Source: Nocardioides sp. IC4_145 (GTDB lineage Bacteria > Actinomycetota > Actinomycetes > Propionibacteriales > Nocardioidaceae). From it: a stretch of 64,000 nucleotides of DNA. Under the pieces are notes generated by a model. It was not told the origin of the DNA. It saw nothing but the letters and a program-made list of their open reading frames with translations, and did not search any database. This document shows, piece by piece, positions 46,525 through 55,422 of this stretch. Positions within the stretch are counted from its first letter, which is position 1, and the number at the start of each line of letters is the position of its first letter. The stretch is taken from the NCBI RefSeq assembly GCF_011250565.1, contig NZ_JAANMS010000018.1:1-64000 (forward strand), read 5' to 3'. The translations under genes and the position numbers were made by a program.

Positions 46525-48048
46525 TCAGACGACCCCGCCGTCGGTGATGACACCGTCCTCGACGACCAGCCGGCGGGTCTCGCGGTCCGAGCCGTTGTAG
46601 ACCAGGTCGACCAGCAGCGACCCGTCGTCGTCCTCGGTGACGCCCTCGACGGCGACGGAGTCGACGGTGTTCCAGAAAGCGCGGTACCGCCCGTAGCTGC
46701 CCACCGACTCCTGCGACTCCGGCGACAGCGTGCCCCAGGCGGTGCGGGTGTCATCCGGCAGGGAGGCGTAGTAGTCCTCGACGACCTGCGGGCCGTCGCC
46801 GCTGCTGACCGGCGGCGTCCCGGCGCTCGGCGAGGTCTCGGACGTCTCGGGCTCGCTCGTCTCCTCGGTGGGCGCGGTCTCCTCCGTCTCCTCCGTCTGC
46901 GCCGGCTCCGTCTCCTCCGTCTGCTCGGTCTCCTCGGCCGTGGCGCTCGGCGAGCGCGAGCGGTCGCCGCCGGGGCGGTCCCCGGCCGTGCCGGGGTCGT
47001 CGTCGCCGCCGCCGAGGACGCCGCTCAGCAGGGCGGCGCCGAGCGCCACGACGAGGACGACGGCGGCGGCCGCCAGGGCGAGAGCGGTACGCCGTCGGCG
47101 AGGGTCGGTGGGCCCGCTCGCGGCGGGCACGGGTGCCGGCGCGGCCACCGGCGCGGGTGCGGGGGTGGGCTCCGGCTCGGGCTGCGGCTCCTGCACCGTC
47201 GTGGCGTCGGCCGCGCCGCCGACCGGCAGCAGCACCGTCGAGGCGTCGCGACCATCGGCGACCGCGCGGAGGGCGGCCGCGGCCTCGGCCATGCTGGGCC
47301 GGGCGCCGGCGTCGACCGACATCATCCGGCGGATCGGCTCGGTCAGCGCGCCGGCCCGCTGCGGCACCGGCGGCTCGTGGCCGACGATGTGCATGAGCAT
47401 GGCGATCGAGTTCTCCTGCGCCGGCCACGGCGGCTCGCCCTCGACGGCCGCGTAGAGGCTCGCACCGAGGGCCCACACGTCGTCCGCGGGGGTCGGCTGA
47501 CCGCCGCGGGCCAGGGCCGGGGAGAAGTAGAGCGGGGTGCCGGCCACCATGCCGGTCTGGGTGAGCTGCTCCTCGCCCAGGGTGCGGGCGATGCCGAAGT
47601 CGGAGATCTTCGCGACGTCGTCGTCGGTGACCAGGATGTTGCCGGGCTTCACGTCGCGGTGCACCACCCCGCGGGCGTGCGCCGCGGCGAGGCCGTCGGC
47701 GACCTGCGCGCCGAGGCGGGCCGCGCGGCGTACCTCGACCGGACCCTCCGCGAGCACCTCGGAGAGGTTGCGCGAGGGGAGGTACTCCATCACCAGCCAG
47801 ACGTGGCCGCCGTCCTCGATCGCGTCGAAGATCGACACGACGTTGGGGTGGTTGAGCGCCGCGGACGACCGCGCCTCGCGCAGCGCGCGCGCCAGGTGCG
47901 GGGTGGACTCGCCGGGCAGGCCGCCGACCTGCTTGACGGCGACCTGGCGGCCGAGGGTGCGGTCCTGGCAGAGCCAGACGGCACCCATGCCGCCGCGGCC
48001 GACCTCCCGCACGACGTCGTAGCGGCCGGCGATGGTCTCGGGGGGCAT
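46525..48048 (-). CDS. Membrane Ser/Thr protein kinase (Pkn type)
   Basis: The 507-residue protein has a full kinase domain (about 10-265): GRGGMGAV loop, Lys39, HRDVKPGN with Asp132, and DFG with Asp150. A Pro-rich linker precedes one membrane helix (about 321-346). An acidic EET/TEET repeat region (370-410) and a small outer domain of about 90 residues follow. The outer domain has no PASTA repeats. The ATG 48048 has a GGAGAA site. Adjacent histidine kinases suggest crosstalk, which is inference. Confidence 0.92.
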   Translation of the reverse strand: MPPETIAGRYDVVREVGRGGMGAVWLCQDRTLGRQVAVKQVGGLPGESTPHLARALREARSSAALNHPNVVSIFDAIEDGGHVWLVMEYLPSRNLSEVLAEGPVEVRRAARLGAQVADGLAAAHARGVVHRDVKPGNILVTDDDVAKISDFGIARTLGEEQLTQTGMVAGTPLYFSPALARGGQPTPADDVWALGASLYAAVEGEPPWPAQENSIAMLMHIVGHEPPVPQRAGALTEPIRRMMSVDAGARPSMAEAAAALRAVADGRDASTVLLPVGGAADATTVQEPQPEPEPTPAPAPVAAPAPVPAASGPTDPRRRRTALALAAAAVVLVVALGAALLSGVLGGGDDDPGTAGDRPGGDRSRSPSATAEETEQTEETEPAQTEETEETAPTEETSEPETSETSPSAGTPPVSSGDGPQVVEDYYASLPDDTRTAWGTLSPESQESVGSYGRYRAFWNTVDSVAVEGVTEDDDGSLLVDLVYNGSDRETRRLVVEDGVITDGGVV

Positions 48049-48171
48049 CTGTTCTCCTGCCTGGTTCCGTCGCGGTCGGTATCCCCTACCCGTGCGCCGG
48101 TCCCGGCAAGCGCGGGGACCACGTCCCCGACCGGCCGAGGGCCCCTCAGCGCATTCGCAGGGCGACAACCG

Positions 48172-48189
48172 GGTAAGGGACATTTTACC
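48172..48189. promoter_or_regulatory. AT-rich palindrome in a divergent kinase promoter
   Basis: GGTAA and TTACC flank an 8-base spacer (GGGACATT) between two divergent kinase genes. It is the most AT-rich spot in the region and may be a regulator site. Confidence 0.35.
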
Positions 48190-48259
48190 TTTGCTCGCAC
48201 GACGTCGACGGCGGGGCTCGGCCGCTGTCGACGGGGCAACGACGTCTGGGGGACCGAGC

Positions 48260-49678
48260 ATGCGACGGTGGCTGGACCGCGGCACCGGTGACGGGCGGAC
48301 GGTGCTCGCCCTCGTCCTCGTCCTGACGGTGCCGTTGCTGATCCTCGGCTGGTTGGTGCCCGGCGCACGCGACCTCGACCGCGCGGCGTTGTCCTACGAG
48401 CTGCTCGTCTACCCGTCGGTCCTCGTCGCAGGCCTGCTGTTCTACGTCTGCTGGCGGATGTCCGGGAACCCCACGACGGCGTGGCTGGCGGCCGGCGTCA
48501 CGGTCGTGGGCGCCCAGGGCGTCGGCCTGGCCGCCGTGCACCTGGCCCAGCCGACCTCGTTCGCCGCGCACGCGGGCTGGATGACCGGGATCGACCTGGC
48601 CGTGCAGGCGCTGGTCGTCGCCGGCACGGTCCTCGCGGCACGGCGGCCGCTGCGCGTCGACCCGTTCCTCGCCGGCCTGCTCGTCGGCGCGGTCGTGACC
48701 GCGCTCCGCGCGGCCGCTCTCGACCTGCCCTCCCTGGGCCTGTCCGGGACGGCCCTGAAGGGACTCGCCGTCCTGCTGTTCGTCGGCCAGGCCTGTGCCG
48801 CGCTGCTCCTGACCCGCCTGAGCGGTTCGCCCGGGTGGGTGCGGCTACGGATCGGCCTCGCGTCCGTCACCCTCGGCTTCAGCCAGCTGCTCCTGGCGCC
48901 CGGCCTATTCGACGACCTCGAGGCAGCCGTCGCGACCGTCCTGCGGATCGGCGGCGCCGCTGTCCTCATCCACACCGCCCTGACGCTGCTGCAGGTGAAG
49001 ACGCGCCGGTACGGGAGCACAGTGCGCAGCCTGCACCAGCGGATGGAGCACCTGGAGGCGGACGCCCGGGTCAACCGCGAGCGGCTCCACGAGATCGGGG
49101 CGACCGTCGCGGGCATCGCCAACGTCTCTCAGATCCTGCACACGAACCCGGCTCTCCCGGACGACCGACGACGCCACCTCGAGCGGGCCATGGAGGCGGA
49201 GGCGACCCGCCTCCAGCGGCTGATGGACGACCGGCGCACGGCCCGCTTCGAGCAGACCGACCTCGACGCCGTGCTGGAGCCGCTCGTGACCGCCCACCGG
49301 GCCCGCGGCCGTCGGGTGGCCTGGGCCCCCAGCCAGGTCAAGGCCCTCTGCCGGCCCGACGACGTCGCCGAGGTGGTCAACATCCTGCTGGAGAACGCAG
49401 CGCAGCACGCCCGCACCGCCTGCACCCTCGAGGTCGACCCCTCCGCCGATGCGGTCGAGATCCGCGTGGGGGACGACGGCCCGGGGGTCCCGGCGGACCT
49501 GGCCGCCAGCATCTTCGACTGGGGACGCCGCGGACCGAGCTCGACGGGGCAGGGCATCGGCCTCCACATCGCCCACCGGCTCATGGTCGAGCAGGGCGGC
49601 GACCTGCGCCTCGAGCCCGCCCCGCCCGGGCAGGGCGCCACGTTCGTGGCCGTGCTGCCCGGCGAGGTCCCGGAGTGA
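48260..49678 (+). CDS. Membrane sensor histidine kinase with atypical His region
   Basis: The 472-residue protein has about eight membrane helices (residues 14-245). A coiled linker with a candidate phospho-histidine at His277 (RERLHEIGATVAGIANVSQILH) follows. The C-terminal HATPase_c (about 350-470) has NILLENAAQHA, DDGPGVP and GQGIGLHIAHRL. The His region is not the classical SHELRTPL. The ATG follows GGGGGACC. It is divergent from the Ser/Thr kinase, and no partner response regulator is adjacent. Confidence 0.88.
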   Translation: MRRWLDRGTGDGRTVLALVLVLTVPLLILGWLVPGARDLDRAALSYELLVYPSVLVAGLLFYVCWRMSGNPTTAWLAAGVTVVGAQGVGLAAVHLAQPTSFAAHAGWMTGIDLAVQALVVAGTVLAARRPLRVDPFLAGLLVGAVVTALRAAALDLPSLGLSGTALKGLAVLLFVGQACAALLLTRLSGSPGWVRLRIGLASVTLGFSQLLLAPGLFDDLEAAVATVLRIGGAAVLIHTALTLLQVKTRRYGSTVRSLHQRMEHLEADARVNRERLHEIGATVAGIANVSQILHTNPALPDDRRRHLERAMEAEATRLQRLMDDRRTARFEQTDLDAVLEPLVTAHRARGRRVAWAPSQVKALCRPDDVAEVVNILLENAAQHARTACTLEVDPSADAVEIRVGDDGPGVPADLAASIFDWGRRGPSSTGQGIGLHIAHRLMVEQGGDLRLEPAPPGQGATFVAVLPGEVPE

Positions 49679-49696
49679 CCGCCGGGAGCCCGCTGG

Positions 49697-50746
49697 TCAG
49701 AGCCGAGCGAGCCCCGCCTCGAGCAGCGGCTCGACGGCCCGGGCGGCGGTGTCGAAGCCCTCGCCGTGGGTGGCGCCGGCGCGGTGGCGGTGGTCGATGC
49801 CGGCGGCGATGACGGCGAGCTTGAAGCAGCCGAGCGCGAGGTGGGCGTCCCAGTCGACGAGGGGCACGCCGCCGGCGCGTTCGTACGCCGCGGCAAGGGC
49901 GTCGGCGCTCGGCAGCCGGTCGCTGGTCCAGGCCGTGGGGAACCCCAGGACCAGGTCGAGCGCCGGGTGGCGGTAGACGCACATCATCGCGACGTCGGCG
50001 ACCGGGTCGCCGATGGTCGAGAGCTCCCAGTCGACGACGGCCTCGACCCGCGGGCCGTCCGGCCCGTCGAGGGACAGGAGCGTGTTGTCGATGCGGTAGT
50101 CGCCGTGGACGACGCCGGTCGAGCGCTGGTCGAACTCCGTGGCCGCGAGCCGGGCGCCGAGCTCGGTGGCGAGCGGACCGAGCGCCGGGTCGCCGACGAT
50201 CTCCCACTGGCCGGTCCAGCGGCGCACCTGACGCGCGGCGTACCCGTCGGGGCGCCCGAACCGCTCCAGCCCGACCGCGACGTGGTCGACGGCGTGCAGC
50301 GCGGCGAGGGTCTCGACGAGACGCGCCGTGGTCGCCTCGAGGGTGGGGTCGTCGAGGGCGTCGAGGTCGGTGCGCGACTGGACCGTGCGGCCGGTCACGA
50401 ACTCGGCGACCGCGAACGGCAGCCCGACCGCCGTCGCGCCCTCCACGGCGACCACCACCGGCCGCGCGACCGGGAAGCCGGCCGCGGCCAGCGCGCCGGT
50501 CACCCGCGCCTCGCGGCCCACGTCGTGGGCGGACGGCGTGCGACCGAGCCGCGGCGGCATCCGCATGACCCAGGCGTGGCCGGGCTCGGTGCTGCCGTCG
50601 TCGAGGCGGTAGGTCAGGTTGGAGCGGCCACCGGCGATCAGCCGCGCGGTGAGCGGTCCGGCGAGGACCGCACCGGCGCGGGTCATCTCCTCGGCGACGG
50701 CGGCGAGCTCCTCGGCGGACAGGTCCGCGGAGGCGGTGTCGCTCAC
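49697..50746 (-). CDS. Phosphotransferase-family (APH-fold) protein
   Basis: The 349-residue protein has the APH fold. Motifs include GGRSNLTYRL, the catalytic HGDYRIDNTLL (Brenner motif) and VVDWELSTIGDPVAD (metal-binding Asp). This family is fused or linked to acyl-CoA dehydrogenases (ACAD10/11-like), where it phosphorylates 4-hydroxyacyl-CoA; it is not an antibiotic-resistance enzyme by context. GTG 50746 has AAGGAG and overlaps the dehydrogenase stop (GTGA), so the two form one unit. Confidence 0.9.
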   Translation of the reverse strand: MSDTASADLSAEELAAVAEEMTRAGAVLAGPLTARLIAGGRSNLTYRLDDGSTEPGHAWVMRMPPRLGRTPSAHDVGREARVTGALAAAGFPVARPVVVAVEGATAVGLPFAVAEFVTGRTVQSRTDLDALDDPTLEATTARLVETLAALHAVDHVAVGLERFGRPDGYAARQVRRWTGQWEIVGDPALGPLATELGARLAATEFDQRSTGVVHGDYRIDNTLLSLDGPDGPRVEAVVDWELSTIGDPVADVAMMCVYRHPALDLVLGFPTAWTSDRLPSADALAAAYERAGGVPLVDWDAHLALGCFKLAVIAAGIDHRHRAGATHGEGFDTAARAVEPLLEAGLARL

Positions 50747-51927
50747 GCCCACTCCTTCTCGACCCGGCGCACCGCGCGCTTGGCGATCGACCAGCGGTGC
50801 ACCTCGGAGGGACCGTCGTAGATGCGGAAGGGGCGGATCTCGCGGGCGATCTTGGCCACGGGCAGCTCGGTCGAGACGCCGAGGCCGCCGCACATCTGGG
50901 TCGCCCGGTCGACCACGCGGTGCAGCGCCTCGCCGGCGAACGTCTTGGCGATCGAGGTGGTGGCCGAGGCCCGCTCCCCCGCGTCGAGCTCCTCGCACGC
51001 GGTCCTCAGCAGCGCGCGGGTCGCGGCGAGGTCGATCTCGCTGTCCGCGACCATCTGCTGGATCATCCCCAGGTCGGCGAGCCGCGAGCCGAACGCCTGA
51101 CGGCCTGCCACGTGCCGCACCGCCACCTCGTGCGCCCGCCGGGCGGCGCCGGTCCAACGCATCACGTGCGTCATCCGGGCCGGGCCGAGGCGCACCTGCG
51201 CGTAGCGGAAACCCTCGTCGACCCCGCCGAGCACCTCGGAGTCCGGCACGAACGCGTCGGTGAAGGTCACCTCGCAGTGCCCGCCGACCATCGACCGGTC
51301 CACCGTGCCGACGTGGCGGACGACCTGCAGGCCCTCGGTCTCGGCGGGCATCAGGAACATCGTCGCGCCGCCCGAGCCCGCGGAGCCGGCGCCGCCGGGC
51401 TCGCCGCTCGTGCGCGCCATCGTGATGAAGAACGACGCGCCGTCGGCACCGGTGATGAACCACTTGCGGCCGTTGACGACCCAGCCGCCGTCGACCTTCG
51501 TCGCGCGGGTCGTCAGCGCCGACGGGTCGCTGCCGGCGCCCGGCGCCGGCTCGGTCATCGCGAAGGCCGAGCGGACCTCGCCCCGCGCCAGCGGCTGGAG
51601 GTACGTCGCCCGCTGGGCGTCGGTGGCGACGTGGTCGAGCAGGTGCACGTTGCCCTCGTCGGGCGCGGCGACACCGGTCGCGAGCGGCCCGAAGAGCGAG
51701 TAGCCCGCCTCCTCGAACGCCGCCGAGCGGTCGACCATGCCGAGCCCCTGGCCGCCGCAGTCGACCGGCGCGTGGGGCGCGAAGACGCCCGCGTCCCGGG
51801 CCTGCTGCTGGAGCCGGACCCGCAGCTCGTCGCCGCCGGCGGCCTCGATGTCGCCGTCGTGCTCGTCGTCCAGCGGGAGCACGCTCGTGCGGATGAACTC
51901 CCGCGTGCGGCTGACCAGGTCACTCAT
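50743..51927 (-). CDS. Acyl-CoA dehydrogenase
   Basis: The 394-residue flavoenzyme has the ACAD plan. The N-terminal helical part ends near DEGNVHLLDHVA. The substrate segment is AFAMTEPAPGAGSDPS. The middle beta domain contains VNGRKWFITGADGASFFITM, and the C-terminal helices contain QAFGSRLADLGMIQQMVADSEID and GGLGVSTELPVAK. The paired phosphotransferase suggests ACAD11-type use of hydroxy fatty acids. A palindromic site lies just upstream of the ATG, and a TetR gene reads the same way upstream. Confidence 0.93.
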   Translation of the reverse strand: MSDLVSRTREFIRTSVLPLDDEHDGDIEAAGGDELRVRLQQQARDAGVFAPHAPVDCGGQGLGMVDRSAAFEEAGYSLFGPLATGVAAPDEGNVHLLDHVATDAQRATYLQPLARGEVRSAFAMTEPAPGAGSDPSALTTRATKVDGGWVVNGRKWFITGADGASFFITMARTSGEPGGAGSAGSGGATMFLMPAETEGLQVVRHVGTVDRSMVGGHCEVTFTDAFVPDSEVLGGVDEGFRYAQVRLGPARMTHVMRWTGAARRAHEVAVRHVAGRQAFGSRLADLGMIQQMVADSEIDLAATRALLRTACEELDAGERASATTSIAKTFAGEALHRVVDRATQMCGGLGVSTELPVAKIAREIRPFRIYDGPSEVHRWSIAKRAVRRVEKEWA

Positions 51928-51954
51928 GCGTCTGTCCTCCTCGTCGGCGAGACG

Positions 51955-51976
51955 ACCGACCGATCGCTCGCTCGGT
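51955..51976. promoter_or_regulatory. TetR-type operator palindrome
   Basis: The 22-bp ACCGACCGATC/GCTCGCTCGGT palindrome has 9 of 11 paired positions. It lies 28 bp before the acyl-CoA dehydrogenase ATG and 75 bp after the TetR gene's end. It resembles ACCGA(G/C)CG half-sites of many fatty-acid TetR regulators. Confidence 0.55.
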
Positions 51977-52050
51977 CATTCTGGCAGCGGACGTCGCCCG
52001 CCGTCAACGCGCGCCGGGCTCCCCCGGACCGGGCCCAGGTCAGGCCGTGG

Positions 52051-52656
52051 TTAGGCCTGGACGAGCCCCCGCGCCAGGACGAGGTGACGCGCGACCAGCT
52101 CGTCGGGGGTCAGGGGCCCGTCCTCGCGGTACCAGGACGCGACGCCCACGCACAGCGACGCCACCGCCCGCGCGGCGTCCGTCGGGTACGGCGTACCGAA
52201 GACCCCGGAGGCGGCGCCCGCGAGGACGACCCGGTCGAGCATCCGCTGCTGCTCGTCGCGGCGCTCGACGTACCGCTGCCGGTTCTCGGGGACGAGGCTG
52301 CGGATCTCGCTGGATCCCACGAACGCCTGCCGCCGGCGGAACATGTGGAAGCGCAGCAGCGACTCCACCAGCGCGTCGAACTGCGCGGACGGGTCGTCGG
52401 GCGCGTCAGCCAGGGCGGCCGCGCTGCGCTCGAGCAGCTCGTCCATGACCGCCATCATCAGCGCGAGCAGGATCTCCTGCTTGGACTTGTAGTGGTGGTA
52501 GACGCCCGGCACCGACAGCCCGGCCTCGGCGGCGAGGTCACGGATGCTCGTGCCGTGGTAGCCCTGCTCCGCGAACCGCTCCAGCGCCGCGTCGAGCACG
52601 CGCGGCAGCGTGGGGGCGTCGTACGTCCGCCAGTCCGCGAGGTCGGGAGCCGTCAT
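52051..52656 (-). CDS. TetR-family transcriptional regulator
   Basis: The 201-residue protein has an N-terminal TetR helix-turn-helix (about residues 18-62, VLDAALERFAEQGYHGTSIRDLAAEAGLSVPGVYHHYKSKQEIL). An all-helical ligand domain follows. It is upstream of and co-directional with the acyl-CoA dehydrogenase/phosphotransferase pair, so it probably represses them. The inducer is presumably a CoA ester. It is not clearly FadR or KstR by motif. Confidence 0.92.
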   Translation of the reverse strand: MTAPDLADWRTYDAPTLPRVLDAALERFAEQGYHGTSIRDLAAEAGLSVPGVYHHYKSKQEILLALMMAVMDELLERSAAALADAPDDPSAQFDALVESLLRFHMFRRRQAFVGSSEIRSLVPENRQRYVERRDEQQRMLDRVVLAGAASGVFGTPYPTDAARAVASLCVGVASWYREDGPLTPDELVARHLVLARGLVQA

Positions 52657-52737
52657 GCACTCACTCTAGGGACGACGGCGGCGGTGCCGTGCAGGCGACG
52701 TGGGTACCCGGGTGTCCCCGAGGAGAGCGGAGACGAC

Positions 52738-53487
52738 GTGCGACCGAGGTGGGAGCAGGGGCCGGCGGAGCTGGTGCTGGTGCGGCACGGCGAGTCGATG
52801 GGCAACCGGGCGGACGCGGCGGCGCGCGACGCCGGCGCGGAGGTCCTCGACCTGACCGCGCGCGACGCCGACGTGGAGCTGTCCGACACCGGCCGCGAGC
52901 AGGCGGCGGCCCTGGGTCGATGGGTCGGCGAGCGCGACGACGTGGGGCGGCAGACGGTGGTCGTCGCGTCGCCGTACCGCCGGGCGGCCGAGACGGCCGC
53001 GATCGCCCTGGACGGCCTCGACCTCGACATCGAGCACGACGAGCGGCTGCGCGAGCGCGACCTCGGCGTCTTCGACGGGCTCACCGGGCTCGGCATCCGC
53101 AGCCGCTACCCCGAGGAGGCCGAGCGGCGCGACAAGCTCGGCAAGTTCTACTACCAGCCGCCCAGCGGCGAGAGCTGGGCCGCGGTCGCGCAGCGGGTGC
53201 GGAGCCTGCTGACGGACCTGCGGCACGGGTACGACGGCGAGCGGGTGTGGCTGTTCAGCCACCAGGCCGTGATCATGACGTTCCGCTACGTGCTGGAGGG
53301 CATCGAGGAGACCGACCTCCTCGACCTCGACCGCCGGATGCGGATCCCGAACGCCTCGGTCACGACCTACCGCCGCGACGGCCGCTACCTCGAGCTGGAC
53401 TCCTTCGCCGACACCACGGCCGTCGACCGGATCGACGTCGACGTCACCCACGAGGAGTCGCAGGGGGCGGCCGACGATGCCTCCTGA
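52738..53487 (+). CDS. Histidine phosphatase-family protein (phosphoglycerate-mutase fold)
   Basis: The 249-residue protein has the RHG motif LVRHGESMGN (catalytic His near residue 16) and a second catalytic His in LFSHQAVIM (near residue 175). It resembles bacterial small-phosphatase members more than true glycolytic mutase. The GTG 52738 lacks a strong ribosome site. The 3' end overlaps nnrD by 11 bp, so it is coupled with NAD(P)H repair; the substrate is unknown. Confidence 0.88.
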   Translation: MRPRWEQGPAELVLVRHGESMGNRADAAARDAGAEVLDLTARDADVELSDTGREQAAALGRWVGERDDVGRQTVVVASPYRRAAETAAIALDGLDLDIEHDERLRERDLGVFDGLTGLGIRSRYPEEAERRDKLGKFYYQPPSGESWAAVAQRVRSLLTDLRHGYDGERVWLFSHQAVIMTFRYVLEGIEETDLLDLDRRMRIPNASVTTYRRDGRYLELDSFADTTAVDRIDVDVTHEESQGAADDAS

Positions 53488-54367
53488 GCACTCCCCCGCT
53501 CCGAGGATCGTCACCCCCGGCCTCCTGCGCGGCTGGCCGCTGCCGGACCCGGGCGAGGACAAGAACGCGCGCGGCCGGGTCGTCCTGCTCGCCGGGTCGC
53601 GTCGGTCGCCGGGCGCCGTGCTGCTCGCCGCCGAGGCCGCGCTGCGCGCCGGGGCCGGCAAGGTCACCGCAGCCACGCTCGACGGGGTCGTCTCCGCGCT
53701 CGCCGTCGCGGCACCCGAGGTCGGCGTGCTGCCGCTGGACGCCAACGCTGCGGGGCGGATCGACCCTAGCGCCGCGGACGAGGTCGTCGACGACTGCGGC
53801 TCGGCCGACGTGCTGCTGGCCGGGCCCGGGTTCGTCGACCCCGACGACGCGGTCGCGCTGCTCGAGGGCGTCCTGCCCCGCCTCGACCTCGCGCTGGTCC
53901 TCGACGCGCTGGGATCGGCGTACCTCACCGCGCACCCGGACGGTCTGCACCATCTCGAGGGCCGCGCCGTGCTGACCGTGAACCCCTCCGAGCTCGCGCA
54001 GACGGCCGGCGTCGAGGACGACGAGGTGGCCGCGGACCCGGTCGGCGTCGCGGGCGAGGTCGCCGCACGCAGCCGGGTCGTGGTGGTCTGCGGCGGCACC
54101 GAGAAGCACGTCGTCACGCCCGACGGCGACTCCTGGACGATCGAGGGCGGCGGCCCCGGGCTGGGTGCCTCGGGCTCCGGCGACGTGCAGGCCGGCATCG
54201 TCGCGGGACTGCTCGGCCGGGGCGCCGAGGCGGCGCAGGCGGCCGCATGGGGCGGCTACGTCCACGCCCGGTGCGGCGAGCGCCTGGCCGCCGCGGTCGG
54301 TCCGCTCGGCTACCTGTCCCGCGAGCTCCCCGCCCAGGTGCCGGCGATCATGAGCGAGCTCGCCTGA
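53477..54367 (+). CDS. nnrD: ADP-dependent NAD(P)H-hydrate dehydratase
   Basis: The 296-residue protein is the YjeF C-terminal/ribokinase-like domain. It has GRVVLLAGSRRSPGAVLLAAEAALRAGAGKVTAAT near the start and GGPGLGASGSGDVQAGIVAGLLGRG, the nucleotide/phosphate loop, near residue 235. It dehydrates damaged hydrated NADH/NADPH using ADP. The epimerase (NnrE) half is absent here and must be elsewhere. It overlaps the histidine-phosphatase gene. Confidence 0.9.
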   Translation: MPPEHSPAPRIVTPGLLRGWPLPDPGEDKNARGRVVLLAGSRRSPGAVLLAAEAALRAGAGKVTAATLDGVVSALAVAAPEVGVLPLDANAAGRIDPSAADEVVDDCGSADVLLAGPGFVDPDDAVALLEGVLPRLDLALVLDALGSAYLTAHPDGLHHLEGRAVLTVNPSELAQTAGVEDDEVAADPVGVAGEVAARSRVVVVCGGTEKHVVTPDGDSWTIEGGGPGLGASGSGDVQAGIVAGLLGRGAEAAQAAAWGGYVHARCGERLAAAVGPLGYLSRELPAQVPAIMSELA

Positions 54368-54397
54368 GCTGCGCGCGTCCGGCCTCGTGCTGCTGGA

Positions 54398-54415
54398 CGT
54401 GCGCCCCAGCGCACG
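54398..54415. terminator. Weak hairpin between nnrD and zur
   Basis: CGTGCGC and GCGCACG pair around CCCA. The stem is short and there is no T-tract; it lies between two convergent genes. Confidence 0.4.
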
Positions 54416-54464
54416 CTGCGCAGCACGCCGCCCCTCGGCGCGCGCCCGTCGGCGACTGGTGCAG

Positions 54465-54899
54465 CTATCCGGCCGACTGGCACGCCTGGCACACGCCGAA
54501 GAGCTCGAGGGTGTGGTCGACCTCGGTGAAGCCGTGCTCCTCGGCCACCTTGCTGGCCCACCGCTCGACGGCGGGGCCGGAGACCTCGACCGTCCGGCCG
54601 CACTGACGGCAGACGAGGTGGTGGTGATGAGCCTGGCTGCACAACCGGTACACCGCCTCGTTGCCGTCCGCCTTGACGGTGTCGAGCTCGCCGGAGTCGA
54701 CCATGGCCTGCAGCGCCCGGTAGATGGTGGCGAGACCGACCGACTCCCCCTGCTGGCGCAGGGCGTGGTGGAGGTCCTGCGCACTGCGGAACCCGTCGCT
54801 GGCGGAGAGCTCAGCTACAAGCGCGCGGCGCTGGCGGGTGCTACGGGTGGCAGGGGCTGCCTGCTCCGGCGGGGACGCGGAGTCGGTCTTGCGGGGCAC
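54465..54899 (-). CDS. zur: Fur-family zinc-responsive repressor Zur
   Basis: The 144-residue protein has a Fur-type winged helix (SAQDLHHALRQQGESVGLATIYRALQAMVDSG). Its structural zinc site has two CxxC pairs (Cys97/Cys100 and Cys137/Cys140), and a HHHH run lies at 91-94. Its position beside zinc-independent ribosomal protein genes and matching palindromes argues for Zur rather than Fur. GTG 54899 follows TACGGT by six bases, so the message may be leaderless. Zur with zinc binds palindromes and represses uptake and C-minus ribosomal genes. Confidence 0.87.
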   Translation of the reverse strand: MPRKTDSASPPEQAAPATRSTRQRRALVAELSASDGFRSAQDLHHALRQQGESVGLATIYRALQAMVDSGELDTVKADGNEAVYRLCSQAHHHHLVCRQCGRTVEVSGPAVERWASKVAEEHGFTEVDHTLELFGVCQACQSAG

Positions 54900-54946
54900 G
54901 TGCCCACCGTACCGGCGGCTTGCCCGGCCGCCCGCCCGGACTGTGG

Positions 54947-55252
54947 TCACCAGCTCGACTTGGTCACCCCCGGCAGCTCGCCCCGGTGCGCCATCCCGCG
55001 GAAGGTGATCCGCGAGACGCCGAATTTGCGGAGGTGGCCACGCGGACGCCCATCGACCTGGTCACGGTTCCGCAGCCGCACCGGCGAGCTGTCCCGCGGC
55101 AGTCGCGAGAGTGCGCGGACGGCCGCGCTGTGCTCGAGCGAGCCGGGCTCGGCGGTCCGGATCGTGTCCTTCAGGGCGGCGCGCCGCTCGGCGTACCGGG
55201 CGACGACCTGCTCGCGGCGCCGCTGAGCGGCGACCTTGCTCTTCTTGGCCAT
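54947..55252 (-). CDS. rpsN: Ribosomal protein S14, zinc-independent
   Basis: The 101-residue S14 ([10 protein letters not shown]...[15 protein letters not shown]) has no cysteine, so it cannot bind the zinc of the C-plus form. It is long-type S14. The ATG overlaps the upstream rpmG stop (TGATG). It is last of a three-gene unit rpmB-rpmG-rpsN that reads away from a Zur box, and it replaces the zinc form when zinc is low. Confidence 0.96.
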   Translation of the reverse strand: MAKKSKVAAQRRREQVVARYAERRAALKDTIRTAEPGSLEHSAAVRALSRLPRDSSPVRLRNRDQVDGRPRGHLRKFGVSRITFRGMAHRGELPGVTKSSW

Positions 55253-55422
55253 CAGCGCTCCTCCTTGAAGTCGACGTGCCGGCGCACCTTCGGGTCGTAC
55301 TTGCGCAGCACCAACCGGTCGGGGTCGTTGCGGCGGTTCTTGCGGGTGACGTAGGTGTGGCCCGTGCCGGCCGTCGAGCGCAGCTTGACGATCGGGCGCA
55401 GGTCGTTGCCGCGGCGCGCCAT
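55252..55422 (-). CDS. rpmG: Ribosomal protein L33, zinc-independent
   Basis: The 56-residue L33 ([19 protein letters not shown]...) lacks the two CxxC pairs of the zinc form. It overlaps rpmB and rpsN by one base at each end (TGATG twice), a tightly coupled operon. It is a zinc-free paralogue that would take L33's place in ribosomes during starvation. Confidence 0.96.
   Translation of the reverse strand: MARRGNDLRPIVKLRSTAGTGHTYVTRKNRRNDPDRLVLRKYDPKVRRHVDFKEER

Noticed and set aside
49697..50746. Aminoglycoside-resistance gene
   Set aside because: The APH fold is coupled to an acyl-CoA dehydrogenase, which points to acyl-CoA metabolism.
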